A DNA stretch of 38,516 bases, taken from Caldifarciminota bacterium (GTDB lineage Bacteria > Hydrothermota > Tepidihabitantia > B3-TA06 > JALVRC01). The notes under the pieces were generated by a model that was not told the DNA's origin, searched no databases, and saw nothing but the letters and a program-made list of their open reading frames with translations. The stretch lies in the NCBI GenBank assembly GCA_027025255.1, contig JALVRC010000083.1:1-38516 (forward strand). Direction: 5' to 3'. Positions 1 through 8,101 of the stretch are shown here, one piece after another. Position 1 is the first letter of the stretch. Each line of letters starts with the position of its first letter. The position numbers and the translations under genes were made by a program.

Positions 1-1
1 T

Positions 2-367
2 AAATTCTATTTCTATATTAAAAAACACAGTATCTTTATAGTATCAAAAGAAGCGGGTCTTTGTGATATAAAAACACATATAGAAAGAAGAGGTATAAGG
101 TTTATAAGAATATATAGAAAAGGCTGGAAACCTACTACTGCAGGCTTTAGTGTAATTTCGCCTTATATAAAAAAGAATAAAGTTTTGCTTGAACAGGATA
201 AAGCAGATGCTTTTATAAAAGGTAAAGATATTATGGTAGAGGAAGAATATTCTCGCTTAGAAGGTTTTGTAGCGGTTTTTACTGATAATATTTATCTTGG
301 TATTGGTTCTATGAACAAAGGGAAGCTTCGTTCAAGGGTTGCCCTGTCAAGGAGGATTAATGGATAA
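2..367 (+). CDS. NOL1/NOP2/Sun-type RNA (cytosine-5) methyltransferase, C-terminal part only
   Basis: The frame is open from base 2 with no start in the window, so the gene begins upstream and only about 121 C-terminal residues are seen. They resemble the tail of NOL1/NOP2/Sun RNA m5C methyltransferases: a strand like RGIRFIRIYRKGWKPTT, then a PUA-like module with FIKGKDI, a central GFVAVFTDN and a closing LGIGSMNKGKLRSRV followed by Arg-Arg. In the family this module helps bind tRNA or rRNA, while the catalytic cysteines lie in the missing N-terminal part. The stop overlaps the start of the next gene by 8 bases, which suggests co-translation. A TruB-type PUA domain is the main alternative. 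The match is from recalled family patterns only. Confidence 0.6.
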   Translation, partial: KFYFYIKKHSIFIVSKEAGLCDIKTHIERRGIRFIRIYRKGWKPTTAGFSVISPYIKKNKVLLEQDKADAFIKGKDIMVEEEYSRLEGFVAVFTDNIYLGIGSMNKGKLRSRVALSRRING

Positions 368-1721
368 AAGAGTAATAATAGTTGGTGCTGGACCTGCAGG
401 ACTTGGTGCTGGTTATGAGTTGAGTAAGTTAGGGCATAAGAACTTTATGATTTATGAAAAGAAAACATTTCCCGGAGGGATATCAACAAGTTATAAAGAC
501 AGCAAGGGTTTTATATGGGATGTGGGTGGTCATGTTCTTTTCTCTCATTATTCTTATTTTGATAATATAATTAAGGATTTATATAATGATAACGCTTTAA
601 ATTCAATTGTGCGAAGTGCGTATGTTTTTCTTGATGGGAATTTTATTCCCTATCCTTTCCAGTATAATATTAGATATCTTTCCAGAGAGAAAGTTGCTAA
701 GATTGTAGATGAACTATTCCAAAAAACAACAAAAGAGATAAAGAATTTTGAAGATTGGTTGGAAGCTTCTTTTGGAAGAGAACTCAGTGAAATATTCATG
801 TTCCCATACAATTATAAGGTATGGGCTTATCCTCCTTCTAAAATGGGATATCAATGGGTTGGAGAAAGAGTTGCTACTGTTGATTTAAGAAGGCTTTTGA
901 AAAATATTATTACTGAGAAGGACGATATTGGATGGGGGCCTAATGCAAGATTTATTTTTCCGAAGAATAATGGTACAGGAGACATATTTAATCGTATAGC
1001 CAATACAGTTTCGGAAAATATTGTATATAATAAAGAGATTGTAACTATTAGCGGTCATAATATATTCTTTAGAGATGGTAAAGAGGAGAGGTTTGATTAT
1101 TTAATATCAACAATGCCAATTAATCATTTAATTGATAGAGTAATAGATGCCCCAGTTGAGCTTAAGAAGAAGTCCAGGAGATTACTTTATAACCAGGTAC
1201 ATGTTTTTGGCATTGGGATTAAAGGAGAGTTACCTCAAAGGCTAAAGGATATATGCTGGATGTATTTCCCTCAAAGGGATGTACCATTTTACAGGCTTAC
1301 TGTTTTTACAAATTACTCGAAAAATAATGCACCAGACGGTCATTATTCACTTATGGTTGAGGTTTCTGAATCAACTGAGAAAAGGATTGTTAATGATGTT
1401 GGTGGTAAGATAGTTAATATTTTAAAAGATATAGGGTTTGTAAGTGGTGAAATCGTTGATATATGGCATCATGTAGAATCCCAAGCATATCCTATCCCAA
1501 GCGTAGATAGGGATGATATATTACAGGAATTAAGGGCATTTTTAGAGAAAAGGAATATACTTTCAAGAGGACGTTTAGGTGGATGGCAATATGAAGTAGG
1601 GAATATGGATCATTCCTTTATGCAAGGAGTTGAGAGTGCCAGGAGAATAGTTTTAAATGAAACAGAAGTCACATTGTTTAATCCATCTCATGTGAACGCA
1701 AATATCTTTAAAAGGAGGTAG
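360..1721 (+). CDS. glf: UDP-galactopyranose mutase, eukaryotic-type
   Basis: A 453-residue flavoenzyme expected to interconvert UDP-galactopyranose and UDP-galactofuranose in the cytoplasm. An N-terminal FAD-binding Rossmann motif (VIIVGAGPAGLGAGYEL, about residues 5-21) is followed by GGHVLFSHYSYFDN. The blocks VWAYPPSKMGYQWVGERVA, WGPNARFIFPKNNGTG, VPFYRLTVFTNYS and GGWQYEVGNMDHSFM resemble fungal UGM (Aspergillus) more than the shorter bacterial Glf. Arginines in GERVA and FYRLT lie where I recall the diphosphate-binding arginines of the fungal enzyme. The ATG at 360 is preferred over an upstream in-frame start at 339 because GGAGG at 351-355 sits just before it. The start overlaps the preceding stop, and the next gene begins one base after the stop. 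A related FAD oxidoreductase with another substrate is possible. Confidence 0.82.
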   Translation: MDKRVIIVGAGPAGLGAGYELSKLGHKNFMIYEKKTFPGGISTSYKDSKGFIWDVGGHVLFSHYSYFDNIIKDLYNDNALNSIVRSAYVFLDGNFIPYPFQYNIRYLSREKVAKIVDELFQKTTKEIKNFEDWLEASFGRELSEIFMFPYNYKVWAYPPSKMGYQWVGERVATVDLRRLLKNIITEKDDIGWGPNARFIFPKNNGTGDIFNRIANTVSENIVYNKEIVTISGHNIFFRDGKEERFDYLISTMPINHLIDRVIDAPVELKKKSRRLLYNQVHVFGIGIKGELPQRLKDICWMYFPQRDVPFYRLTVFTNYSKNNAPDGHYSLMVEVSESTEKRIVNDVGGKIVNILKDIGFVSGEIVDIWHHVESQAYPIPSVDRDDILQELRAFLEKRNILSRGRLGGWQYEVGNMDHSFMQGVESARRIVLNETEVTLFNPSHVNANIFKRR

Positions 1722-1722
1722 G

Positions 1723-2904
1723 GTGCAAACCGTAGTTCTCATATTTATATTACTTTCTGTAATTGGTTTGATTGTTAATATTGTTTTATTTATAAATATG
1801 TTTTTGTTTAAGCTAATACCTCATAAGTATGAAAAGATAAAGAATTTTACACCTTCTATAACTATACTTAAACCAGTCAGGGGATTACACAAGGGAGACG
1901 AGGAGAACTTCCGTACGTTTTTTGAATTGGATTATCCGAAGTATGAGATTATTTTTCTTTCGCATATTGATGCAAAGGATGATCCGGTTCTAAAGGTTAT
2001 AGAACGACTGATAAAACATTATCCGAATGTTGATGCAAAGATAGAAAGAGTGGAGGAAAGGTATGCTGTACATGAAAAGGTGAACAATTATATTCATGGA
2101 TTACGTATTGCAAAGTATGATTATATTTTGATAAGTGATGCAGATGTATATGTTAAAAAGGATTATCTTAAAGAGCATGTTAAACCTTTATCCCAAGATG
2201 CTATAGGGGTTGTAACATCGGTTCAGACAATGAATGATTTTTCATCTATTGGTACTGCTTTTGAAGGTCTTGGTATGAATGCTGATTTTCCTGCTGCTTA
2301 TACCTTTGCTTATAATTTTGGTTTTATTGATTTTGTTTCAGGGCATTCAGTTATGTTTAGAAAGGAGGTTTTTAAGAAGAGTAATGTCATAGAAGAGGTT
2401 AAGGATCATCTTATTGATGATCAGGGTATTGGTTATGCAGTAAGACACTATGGTGGATACAGAATTGAATTACCGAGATATGTTGTCCCGACGCGCTATC
2501 CGAAAGCCAGTCTTAAACAAACGATGAATCATATTCTAAGATGGGCAAGATTTCAGCGTTCTTATGCAAAGAGGGGGGTCTATATATTTACATTGTTTTA
2601 TTATCCTGCTTTATGGAATATTTTAGGAGTTATTTCAGGCTTGATTTATAACAATGGATGGATTTATTGGGGAGTTCCTCTGTTGATTTTTGTGTTAAGA
2701 AACATCTTTGTTGTCACAGGGAATCTTTTGTACGGTAACAAACCACGTGATTTAATATATGCATGGCTTATACCATTAAGAGAATTTTTTATGCCGTTTT
2801 CCGTTATCTATTCATTTTTTCTTAATAGGTTTTCTCATGCTGGCATAACCTATATTGTTAATGGTACAAGAATGAAACGAGTGGCAGATGAGGGTAAAAA
2901 TTAA
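1723..2904 (+). CDS. Membrane-anchored glycosyltransferase, GT21/ceramide-glucosyltransferase-like
   Basis: The 393-residue protein starts at a GTG placed after AAAGGAGG, right behind the mutase stop. Residues 3-30 form an N-terminal membrane helix. The block TPSITILKPVRGLHKGDEEN, then LDYPKYEIIF, marks a GT-A fold of the GT21/HpnI type. The metal-binding DAD is at about 139-141 in YILISDADVYV. Further on come DDQGIGYAVRHYGG and the catalytic RW signature in ILRWARFQRSYAKRG. Two or three hydrophobic helices follow at the C terminus. Families of this type add a sugar from a nucleotide sugar to a membrane lipid. Its coupling to a UDP-Galf-forming enzyme suggests a galactofuranosyl or related glycolipid product, but the donor and acceptor are inference. 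Confidence 0.8.
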   Translation: MQTVVLIFILLSVIGLIVNIVLFINMFLFKLIPHKYEKIKNFTPSITILKPVRGLHKGDEENFRTFFELDYPKYEIIFLSHIDAKDDPVLKVIERLIKHYPNVDAKIERVEERYAVHEKVNNYIHGLRIAKYDYILISDADVYVKKDYLKEHVKPLSQDAIGVVTSVQTMNDFSSIGTAFEGLGMNADFPAAYTFAYNFGFIDFVSGHSVMFRKEVFKKSNVIEEVKDHLIDDQGIGYAVRHYGGYRIELPRYVVPTRYPKASLKQTMNHILRWARFQRSYAKRGVYIFTLFYYPALWNILGVISGLIYNNGWIYWGVPLLIFVLRNIFVVTGNLLYGNKPRDLIYAWLIPLREFFMPFSVIYSFFLNRFSHAGITYIVNGTRMKRVADEGKN

Positions 2905-2918
2905 TGGTTGTAAAATAC

Positions 2919-2946
2919 TTGACATTACTAATAATATGTTTATAAT
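2919..2946 (+). promoter_or_regulatory. Sigma-70-type promoter for the exbB-tonB operon
   Basis: TTGACA at 2919-2924 and TATAAT at 2941-2946 are separated by 16 bases, both perfect consensus hexamers. The element lies in the only gap between the glycosyltransferase and exbB, 24 bases before the exbB ATG, so the leader would be very short and contain the AGGAGG ribosome binding site. Confidence 0.8.
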
Positions 2947-2969
2947 AAAAATAAAATAGGAGGAAATAT

Positions 2970-3590
2970 ATGATAGAACTCTTTGTAAAAGGCGGAGATA
3001 TGATGTGGGGTTTGCTTGCTATAGCAATCCTTGCACTTGTATTTATTATTGAAAGAGCAATCACATTAATTATTAAGGCACGTCTTAATCCTATGACATT
3101 TGTAAACGATTTAAAGGCAACAATTGATGCGGACGGTATTGATGGAGGATTGAAACTCTGCAATGAGACACCTCAACCTGTTGCGAAAATCCTTGCCGCT
3201 GGCCTTGAGAAGGTTTCCTTAGGAAAAGAAGTTGTTGAGGAGAATATCGCAGCGAAAGCTTCTGTAGAGCTTTCATTCTTAGACAGAGGTATGATCTGGA
3301 TAGCTATGAGTTCATCATTAGCTCCGATATTAGGATTTTTAGGTACAGTAACAGGTATGATTAGAGCATTTGAAGGTATTGCTAAGGCTGGTGAAGTGGA
3401 GCCTACAGTCGTTGCTGGTGGTATATCTGAGGCTTTAATCACTACAGCTACAGGTCTTCTTATTGCTGCTCCAGTTGTTTTCTTCCATACCCTTTATTCA
3501 GCTATTATTGATAGATATTCAAGGGATATGGAACAGGCTTCTTCTCTCCTTGTGGATTATTTATTAGAGAAGGGTCTTATTAAAGGATAG
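2970..3590 (+). CDS. exbB: ExbB/TolQ/MotA-family proton channel subunit
   Basis: A 206-residue inner-membrane protein of the MotA/TolQ/ExbB family that, with ExbD, uses the proton gradient to drive TonB. One hydrophobic helix is near the N terminus (MMWGLLAIAILALVFIIERA). Two more lie around residues 110-130 (SSLAPILGFLGTVTGMIRAF) and 150-175 (ALITTATGLLIAAPVVFFHT). The middle block LAPILGFLGTVTGMI is the family hallmark. ATG follows AGGAGG with good spacing. It is the first gene after a consensus promoter and leads exbD-exbD-tonB and a TonB-dependent receptor, so ExbB rather than TolQ is the better name. Confidence 0.93.
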   Translation: MIELFVKGGDMMWGLLAIAILALVFIIERAITLIIKARLNPMTFVNDLKATIDADGIDGGLKLCNETPQPVAKILAAGLEKVSLGKEVVEENIAAKASVELSFLDRGMIWIAMSSSLAPILGFLGTVTGMIRAFEGIAKAGEVEPTVVAGGISEALITTATGLLIAAPVVFFHTLYSAIIDRYSRDMEQASSLLVDYLLEKGLIKG

Positions 3591-3592
3591 AT

Positions 3593-4012
3593 ATGCTTAC
3601 TTTTAGAAAAAAGAAAAAATCTTCTCCGGACATTCCTACCGCTTCAATGGCTGATATTGCTTTCCTTTTAATCGTTTTCTTTATGACAGCTACAATCTTC
3701 TCAAGAGAAAAGGGACTAAAAATGCTTTTGCCAGAAAAGGGTGAACAGAAGAAAATAAGGAAAGAAAATATTATGGAGATTCTTGTAAACCCTTATGGAG
3801 ACGTATTAATTGAAGATAGAAAGATGAAGATTGAACAGGTTAGAGATAAAGTAGAGAAAGCAATTGCAGACAACGAATCTCTGTCTATTGCCTTAAAGGT
3901 ATCTAAGAATGCTCCTTATAGAGTCATGATTGATGTCTTAGATGAGTTGAAACTTTCCCATGCTCAAAGAATAAGTCTTGTTCCTATTGAGGAAGTAGGA
4001 GGTGGGGAATGA
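3593..4012 (+). CDS. exbD: ExbD/TolR-family biopolymer transport protein, first copy
   Basis: A 139-residue protein with a short basic cytoplasmic N terminus (RKKKKSS) and a single membrane helix containing the functional Asp in TASMADIAFLLIVFFMTAT. The rest is a periplasmic ExbD domain ending at VPIEEVGGGE. In the family the helix Asp takes part in proton flow through the ExbB pore. It begins two bases after exbB and its TGA overlaps the next ATG in an ATGA junction, so the copies are translationally coupled. Two tandem ExbD proteins after one ExbB are common in the Bacteroidota/FCB lineage. Confidence 0.92.
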   Translation: MLTFRKKKKSSPDIPTASMADIAFLLIVFFMTATIFSREKGLKMLLPEKGEQKKIRKENIMEILVNPYGDVLIEDRKMKIEQVRDKVEKAIADNESLSIALKVSKNAPYRVMIDVLDELKLSHAQRISLVPIEEVGGGE

Positions 4013-4416
4013 AAATAGCGAGAAGAAGTAGGTTTAAAGTAGAAATACCTACTGCATCTACCTCGGACATAGCATTTCTTCTAATCCTATTTTTTATGGT
4101 TTCAACTGTTTTTAGAACAGAGCAAGGTATACATATCAATCTTCCAAAGGCTAAATCCACTGAGCGTATCAGGTTAAGAAGAAATACAGTTAATGTCTGG
4201 GTAGATAATGACGGATTTATAACTGTCCAGGATAAAAGGATTAGTTTAGCGCAGCTTGGTTATTTTTTGCAAAATCAACTTGCTGCAAATCCTGATTTAA
4301 TTGTGCTTTTACGGGCAGATAAAGAGGCGAAATACGGTGTAGTTAATAAGATTGTTGAGAAAATGAAGGCAGTAAAGGCATTAAGGCTTGTCTTTGCTAC
4401 TGATTTTGAAGAGTAA
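4009..4416 (+). CDS. exbD: ExbD/TolR-family biopolymer transport protein, second copy
   Basis: A 135-residue paralogue of the preceding protein. It has a basic N terminus (ARRSRFKVEIP), then the helix TASTSDIAFLLILFFMVST with the proton-path Asp, then a periplasmic domain. The two copies share the helix but differ clearly in the periplasmic part, as expected for an ExbD heterodimer or for two different partners. The start overlaps the first copy by four bases. The tonB ribosome binding site follows directly after its stop. Confidence 0.92.
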   Translation: MKIARRSRFKVEIPTASTSDIAFLLILFFMVSTVFRTEQGIHINLPKAKSTERIRLRRNTVNVWVDNDGFITVQDKRISLAQLGYFLQNQLAANPDLIVLLRADKEAKYGVVNKIVEKMKAVKALRLVFATDFEE

Positions 4417-4427
4417 GGAGGTGTGAG

Positions 4428-5048
4428 ATGCAGTATGTAATTAAGGATATAAAGAACGAATACGGCATAAATTTGAGAATAGCTACTGTTATTGCATTAC
4501 TGATTATAATTCTTATTTTTGTTTTAAGTCCTAATAAGATTCAGGTACAGGAAATAAAACCTCATAAACAGACAGAGATTATTTCAGAAGATTTACCTCC
4601 TGAACTTGAACAAATAGCACAGCCTCCTCCTGAAGAAAAGGTTGCTGTTCCTGTAGCTGCTGAGAATGAAGAAGAAGCAGAGGCGGCAACAATGGCAGAA
4701 ACAGAATTTGCAGAAATATATCAAAAACCTGAAGAAAGTGTTGAGGTTCCTATTGTCCCTTACTTTAAGGTTGAGGTAAAACCCAAATTAAAGTATAAAC
4801 CATCTGCGAAATATCCTGATATTGCAAAAGAAGCAGGAGTAGAGGGTAAAGTTATTGTAAATGTGCTTGTTGAAACCGATGGGCATGTGAGCGAAGCAAA
4901 GGTGGTTAAATCGAGTGGTGATAGGAATTTAGATGCAGCCGCACTTGAGGCGGCAAGAAAAGCAACCTTTACGCCAGCAAAACAGAGGGATAAATTTGTT
5001 CGTGTTTGGGTTGCAATCCCGTTTGATTTTGTTTTAGAAGAGGAATAA
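4428..5048 (+). CDS. tonB: TonB energy-transducing protein
   Basis: A 206-residue protein with a single N-terminal anchor helix (ATVIALLIIILIFVLS, about residues 19-34). A Pro/Glu-rich spacer follows (PPEEKVAVPVAAENEEEAE). The C-terminal TonB domain, from about residue 120, reads KYPDIAKEAGVEGKVIVNV ... DGHVSEAKVVKSSG ... LDAAALEAARKATFTPAKQ. In this family the C-terminal domain reaches across the periplasm to the TonB box of outer-membrane receptors. ATG follows AAGGAGG. The gene lies between exbD and a TonB-dependent receptor, so the receptor at 5063-8092 is the likely client. Confidence 0.93.
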   Translation: MQYVIKDIKNEYGINLRIATVIALLIIILIFVLSPNKIQVQEIKPHKQTEIISEDLPPELEQIAQPPPEEKVAVPVAAENEEEAEAATMAETEFAEIYQKPEESVEVPIVPYFKVEVKPKLKYKPSAKYPDIAKEAGVEGKVIVNVLVETDGHVSEAKVVKSSGDRNLDAAALEAARKATFTPAKQRDKFVRVWVAIPFDFVLEEE

Positions 5049-5062
5049 ATTAAGGAGGTAAG

Positions 5063-8000
5063 ATGAGAATAAACGTAAGAGCTTTTCTCTTTTTATTCTT
5101 AATCCCAGTTTTTATTTTTGCTGGTATTACGGGTAAAATAGCAGGAAGAGTGATAGATGCTTCTACTGGAGAGCCTCTACCTATGGTTAATGTTATTGTT
5201 GTAGGTTCGGAGATGGGAGCAGCAACAGGAATGGATGGTAGATACTATATTATTAATGTTCCTGTTGGTACATATACTTTGGAAGCTTCCATGGTGGGTT
5301 ATCAGACTGTAAGAATAAGCAATGTTAAAGTTGTTCAGGATATGACAACCCACATTAATTTTAAGCTTTCTCCAGAAGCTATTAAAACCAAAGTAGTAAA
5401 GGTAACAGCAAAGCGTTCTATGGTGCAGAAGGATGTTACTGCATCCATGTCCAGGATTAGTAAGAGAGACATAGAACGTAGGGCTGTAAGTGATTTTACG
5501 GATATAGTTGCCCAGCAGGCAGGAACTGTTGAAACAAAGGGAAGAGCCTCTTCCGGGCTTCATATCAGAGGTGGCCGTTCCAATGAGGTTATGTATGTTG
5601 TTGATGGCGTAAATGTCAACGATCCTGTTTATGGAACAAGTGGTATTCAGCTTGATAACGCTGCTATAGCAGAGATGCTTGTTGTAAGTGGTGGTTTCAA
5701 CGCTGAGTATGGTAATGCTATGTCCGGTATAGTTAACATTGTTACCAAAGAGGGAGGGAAAAGACTCTCCGGCTCTATTTACTATGACACTGACGAGCCA
5801 ATGCGATTGGGAGAAGTACTTTATAGAAATTTTATAGATACAACATACGAGCATCTTTATGGCTTTGGGCACGATAATATAAGTCTGACACTCGGTGGTC
5901 CCTTGTTTACCAGGATGCTTACATTTTTTGTATCAGGTAATATACTTGAGCATTTTGACAGATTGCCCCATGCTGAGTCGCACAGAAAGAGTGGCACTGG
6001 TAAGCTTGCATTTAAGCCATTTAGAGGATTTAAGCTTACTGTAAGCGCTAATTATTCTCAGTCCTGGTGGATAAGCTATGATCATTATCGTTCACTCGGT
6101 ACATGGTGGCAGGATTGGCCAATGAGTATAAGGGATAATTATCAATTAAATATGCAAATAAGGCATCAGATATTGCATTCAACATTTTATTCAGTAAATG
6201 TAGGTACGTTTAGTACGCATTTTCATAGGGCAGGAATGAGAGGAAAGGATTACAAGGACTGGAAAGAATTCGGAAGATTTATTCTTACCTGGCCAGGAGT
6301 AGCAAGGGATTCTTCCTGGTGGGATCAGGAAAACAGAACCTGGTCTGTCCCTCAGGAAGTACTTGATAGATACCATCTTGATACACTTCATCAGGATTCT
6401 GCTGCCTGGTTCTGGTTCTATGAGTATATGGCTGATAATGGGAATGGTTACGGAGAAATGACAGACGAGGGATGGAAATGGACAGGAAAGGATAAACTTA
6501 CCAAACTAAAACATCAAAGAGACGCATTGAATGCACGCTACTATGATGTTAACGAATGGGTCCTTGATGAACAGAATAAGAGACTTATATATCATGAGTT
6601 TGACCTGGAAAAGTATCTATCAGATGTTGATAAGTATAAAAGAGGAGAATTGGGAAAGGATAGTATAGAGTCAAGTGGTGATATGTACTATATACGTTAC
6701 AATTCAGATAGGTTTAGAAGGTTTGGCTATAATTTCTATCCTATCTGGCATGATAGACAGACAACAAAGTATTTTGTTTCATTTTCAATCACTTCTCAGG
6801 TGAACAAATTTAACCAAATGAAAACGGGAATAGACATAAACTATCATGATCTTACATTGAAAAATGTTGCATTTATTAATGAAAACCCCTATTCTGATAG
6901 TTATCATAAAACTCCTATTCTTGCTGCCGGATTCATTCAGGATAAGATTGAGTATGAGGATTTGACACTTAATCCAGGGATAAGGATTGATTATCTTGAT
7001 CCAAGGTCTGACTTTTATCTAAGGCTTGATAGCCTTGAGGCAGGTATGGCTCCTGCAAGCCCAAAGATTCAGATTTCACCGAGGTTTGGTATATCATTTT
7101 CTGTATCTGAGAAGTCTGTAATGTATGCCTCTTATGGCCATTTCTTCCAGCCAGTGGAGTTTGCAGAGATGTACCAGAATCTGCAGGCAGACGTTACAAC
7201 AGGTTATCCTCTTATTGGTAATCCTGATTTGCCTCCTAAAAAGACCATTGCTTATGAGATTGGATACAGACAGGCAATAACTGAAGATATTGCAACTGAA
7301 ATTGTTGCTTACTATAAGGATGTAACAAACCTTTTGGGGACGAGAAATGTAAATACACTTTACAGAACCCCGGAGGGTAAGTATGCCCTTGCCACATACA
7401 CAGTGTATAAACTTCAGGATTATGCTGTTATCAAAGGGGCTGATTTCAGTATAACAAAGAGATTTTCTCCATTCTTATCCGGTAATATAACCTATTCATA
7501 TCTGGATGCAAAGGGTACTGGTTCTTATGGAACTGAATTTTACTTTGTATACAGGACTTCAGGAGTTCCTCTTCCAAAGAAGGAGTATCCTCTTGATTTT
7601 GATATAACACATACTGTGAAGGGTAATGTTAATTTCTATCTTCCCGAGGGTATGCCTGTAAAGATTTTAAGCAATATCAATACCAATGTTACCTTTTCAA
7701 TCGCTTCTGGAGCTCCGTATACCCCGACAGATAGTAAGGGTAGACGTTTAACAGTTGGCTCAAAGCGTATGCCTCCGAGCTTTAATATGGATATGAGGGT
7801 TGAGAAGGCAATGAAAATAGGATTCTTAAATCTTTCTCTGTATACAGATATCAGGAATGTATTTAATGTAAGAAACTGGAATACAGTTTACTCCAATACT
7901 GGTCTTCCCAATGATAATGGGGGAGCACCCAAGCCTGACCCAAGTGCTTATTCAAGTTATGCATACTATGGATTTGATTCCTGGTACGACTACTGGAAGG

Positions 8001-8092
8001 CAGACTATGACAACTGGAAGAGGAAAATGGACAATCCTTATGTATTTTCCGATCCAAGAACAATCCGTGTTGGATTGAAAGTCAGATTTTAG
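5063..8092 (+). CDS. TonB-dependent outer-membrane receptor with N-terminal carboxypeptidase-regulatory-like domain
   Basis: The 1009-residue protein has a signal peptide (RAFLFLFLIPVFIFAG). A carboxypeptidase-D regulatory-like β-sandwich covers about residues 24-105 (GRVIDASTGEPLPMVNVIV, then DGRYYIINVPVGTY). A plug domain spans about 115-230 (SGLHIRGGRSNEVMYVVDGV, GGFNAEYGNAMSGIVNIVTK). A large β-barrel ends in IRVGLKVRF, a terminal Phe typical of outer-membrane barrels. This is the SusC-like/CarboxypepD_reg architecture of the FCB group. The loops between about residues 340 and 560 are rich in Trp, Tyr and Asp. AAGGAGG precedes the ATG. The substrate is unknown. No SusD partner is present, but the next gene encodes a large secreted protein that may fill that place. 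Confidence 0.88.
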   Translation: MRINVRAFLFLFLIPVFIFAGITGKIAGRVIDASTGEPLPMVNVIVVGSEMGAATGMDGRYYIINVPVGTYTLEASMVGYQTVRISNVKVVQDMTTHINFKLSPEAIKTKVVKVTAKRSMVQKDVTASMSRISKRDIERRAVSDFTDIVAQQAGTVETKGRASSGLHIRGGRSNEVMYVVDGVNVNDPVYGTSGIQLDNAAIAEMLVVSGGFNAEYGNAMSGIVNIVTKEGGKRLSGSIYYDTDEPMRLGEVLYRNFIDTTYEHLYGFGHDNISLTLGGPLFTRMLTFFVSGNILEHFDRLPHAESHRKSGTGKLAFKPFRGFKLTVSANYSQSWWISYDHYRSLGTWWQDWPMSIRDNYQLNMQIRHQILHSTFYSVNVGTFSTHFHRAGMRGKDYKDWKEFGRFILTWPGVARDSSWWDQENRTWSVPQEVLDRYHLDTLHQDSAAWFWFYEYMADNGNGYGEMTDEGWKWTGKDKLTKLKHQRDALNARYYDVNEWVLDEQNKRLIYHEFDLEKYLSDVDKYKRGELGKDSIESSGDMYYIRYNSDRFRRFGYNFYPIWHDRQTTKYFVSFSITSQVNKFNQMKTGIDINYHDLTLKNVAFINENPYSDSYHKTPILAAGFIQDKIEYEDLTLNPGIRIDYLDPRSDFYLRLDSLEAGMAPASPKIQISPRFGISFSVSEKSVMYASYGHFFQPVEFAEMYQNLQADVTTGYPLIGNPDLPPKKTIAYEIGYRQAITEDIATEIVAYYKDVTNLLGTRNVNTLYRTPEGKYALATYTVYKLQDYAVIKGADFSITKRFSPFLSGNITYSYLDAKGTGSYGTEFYFVYRTSGVPLPKKEYPLDFDITHTVKGNVNFYLPEGMPVKILSNINTNVTFSIASGAPYTPTDSKGRRLTVGSKRMPPSFNMDMRVEKAMKIGFLNLSLYTDIRNVFNVRNWNTVYSNTGLPNDNGGAPKPDPSAYSSYAYYGFDSWYDYWKADYDNWKRKMDNPYVFSDPRTIRVGLKVRF

Positions 8093-8101
8093 GAGGTAGG
8101 A

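Noticed and set aside
339..359. Upstream in-frame start for the mutase
   Set aside because: The seven extra residues (MPCQGGL) precede a well-placed GGAGG at 351-355 and the conserved MDKRVIIVGAG start at 360.
5177..5872. Long minus-strand reading frame inside the TonB receptor gene
   Set aside because: Shadow frame: no ribosome binding site, low-complexity composition, and fully covered by a conserved gene on the other strand.
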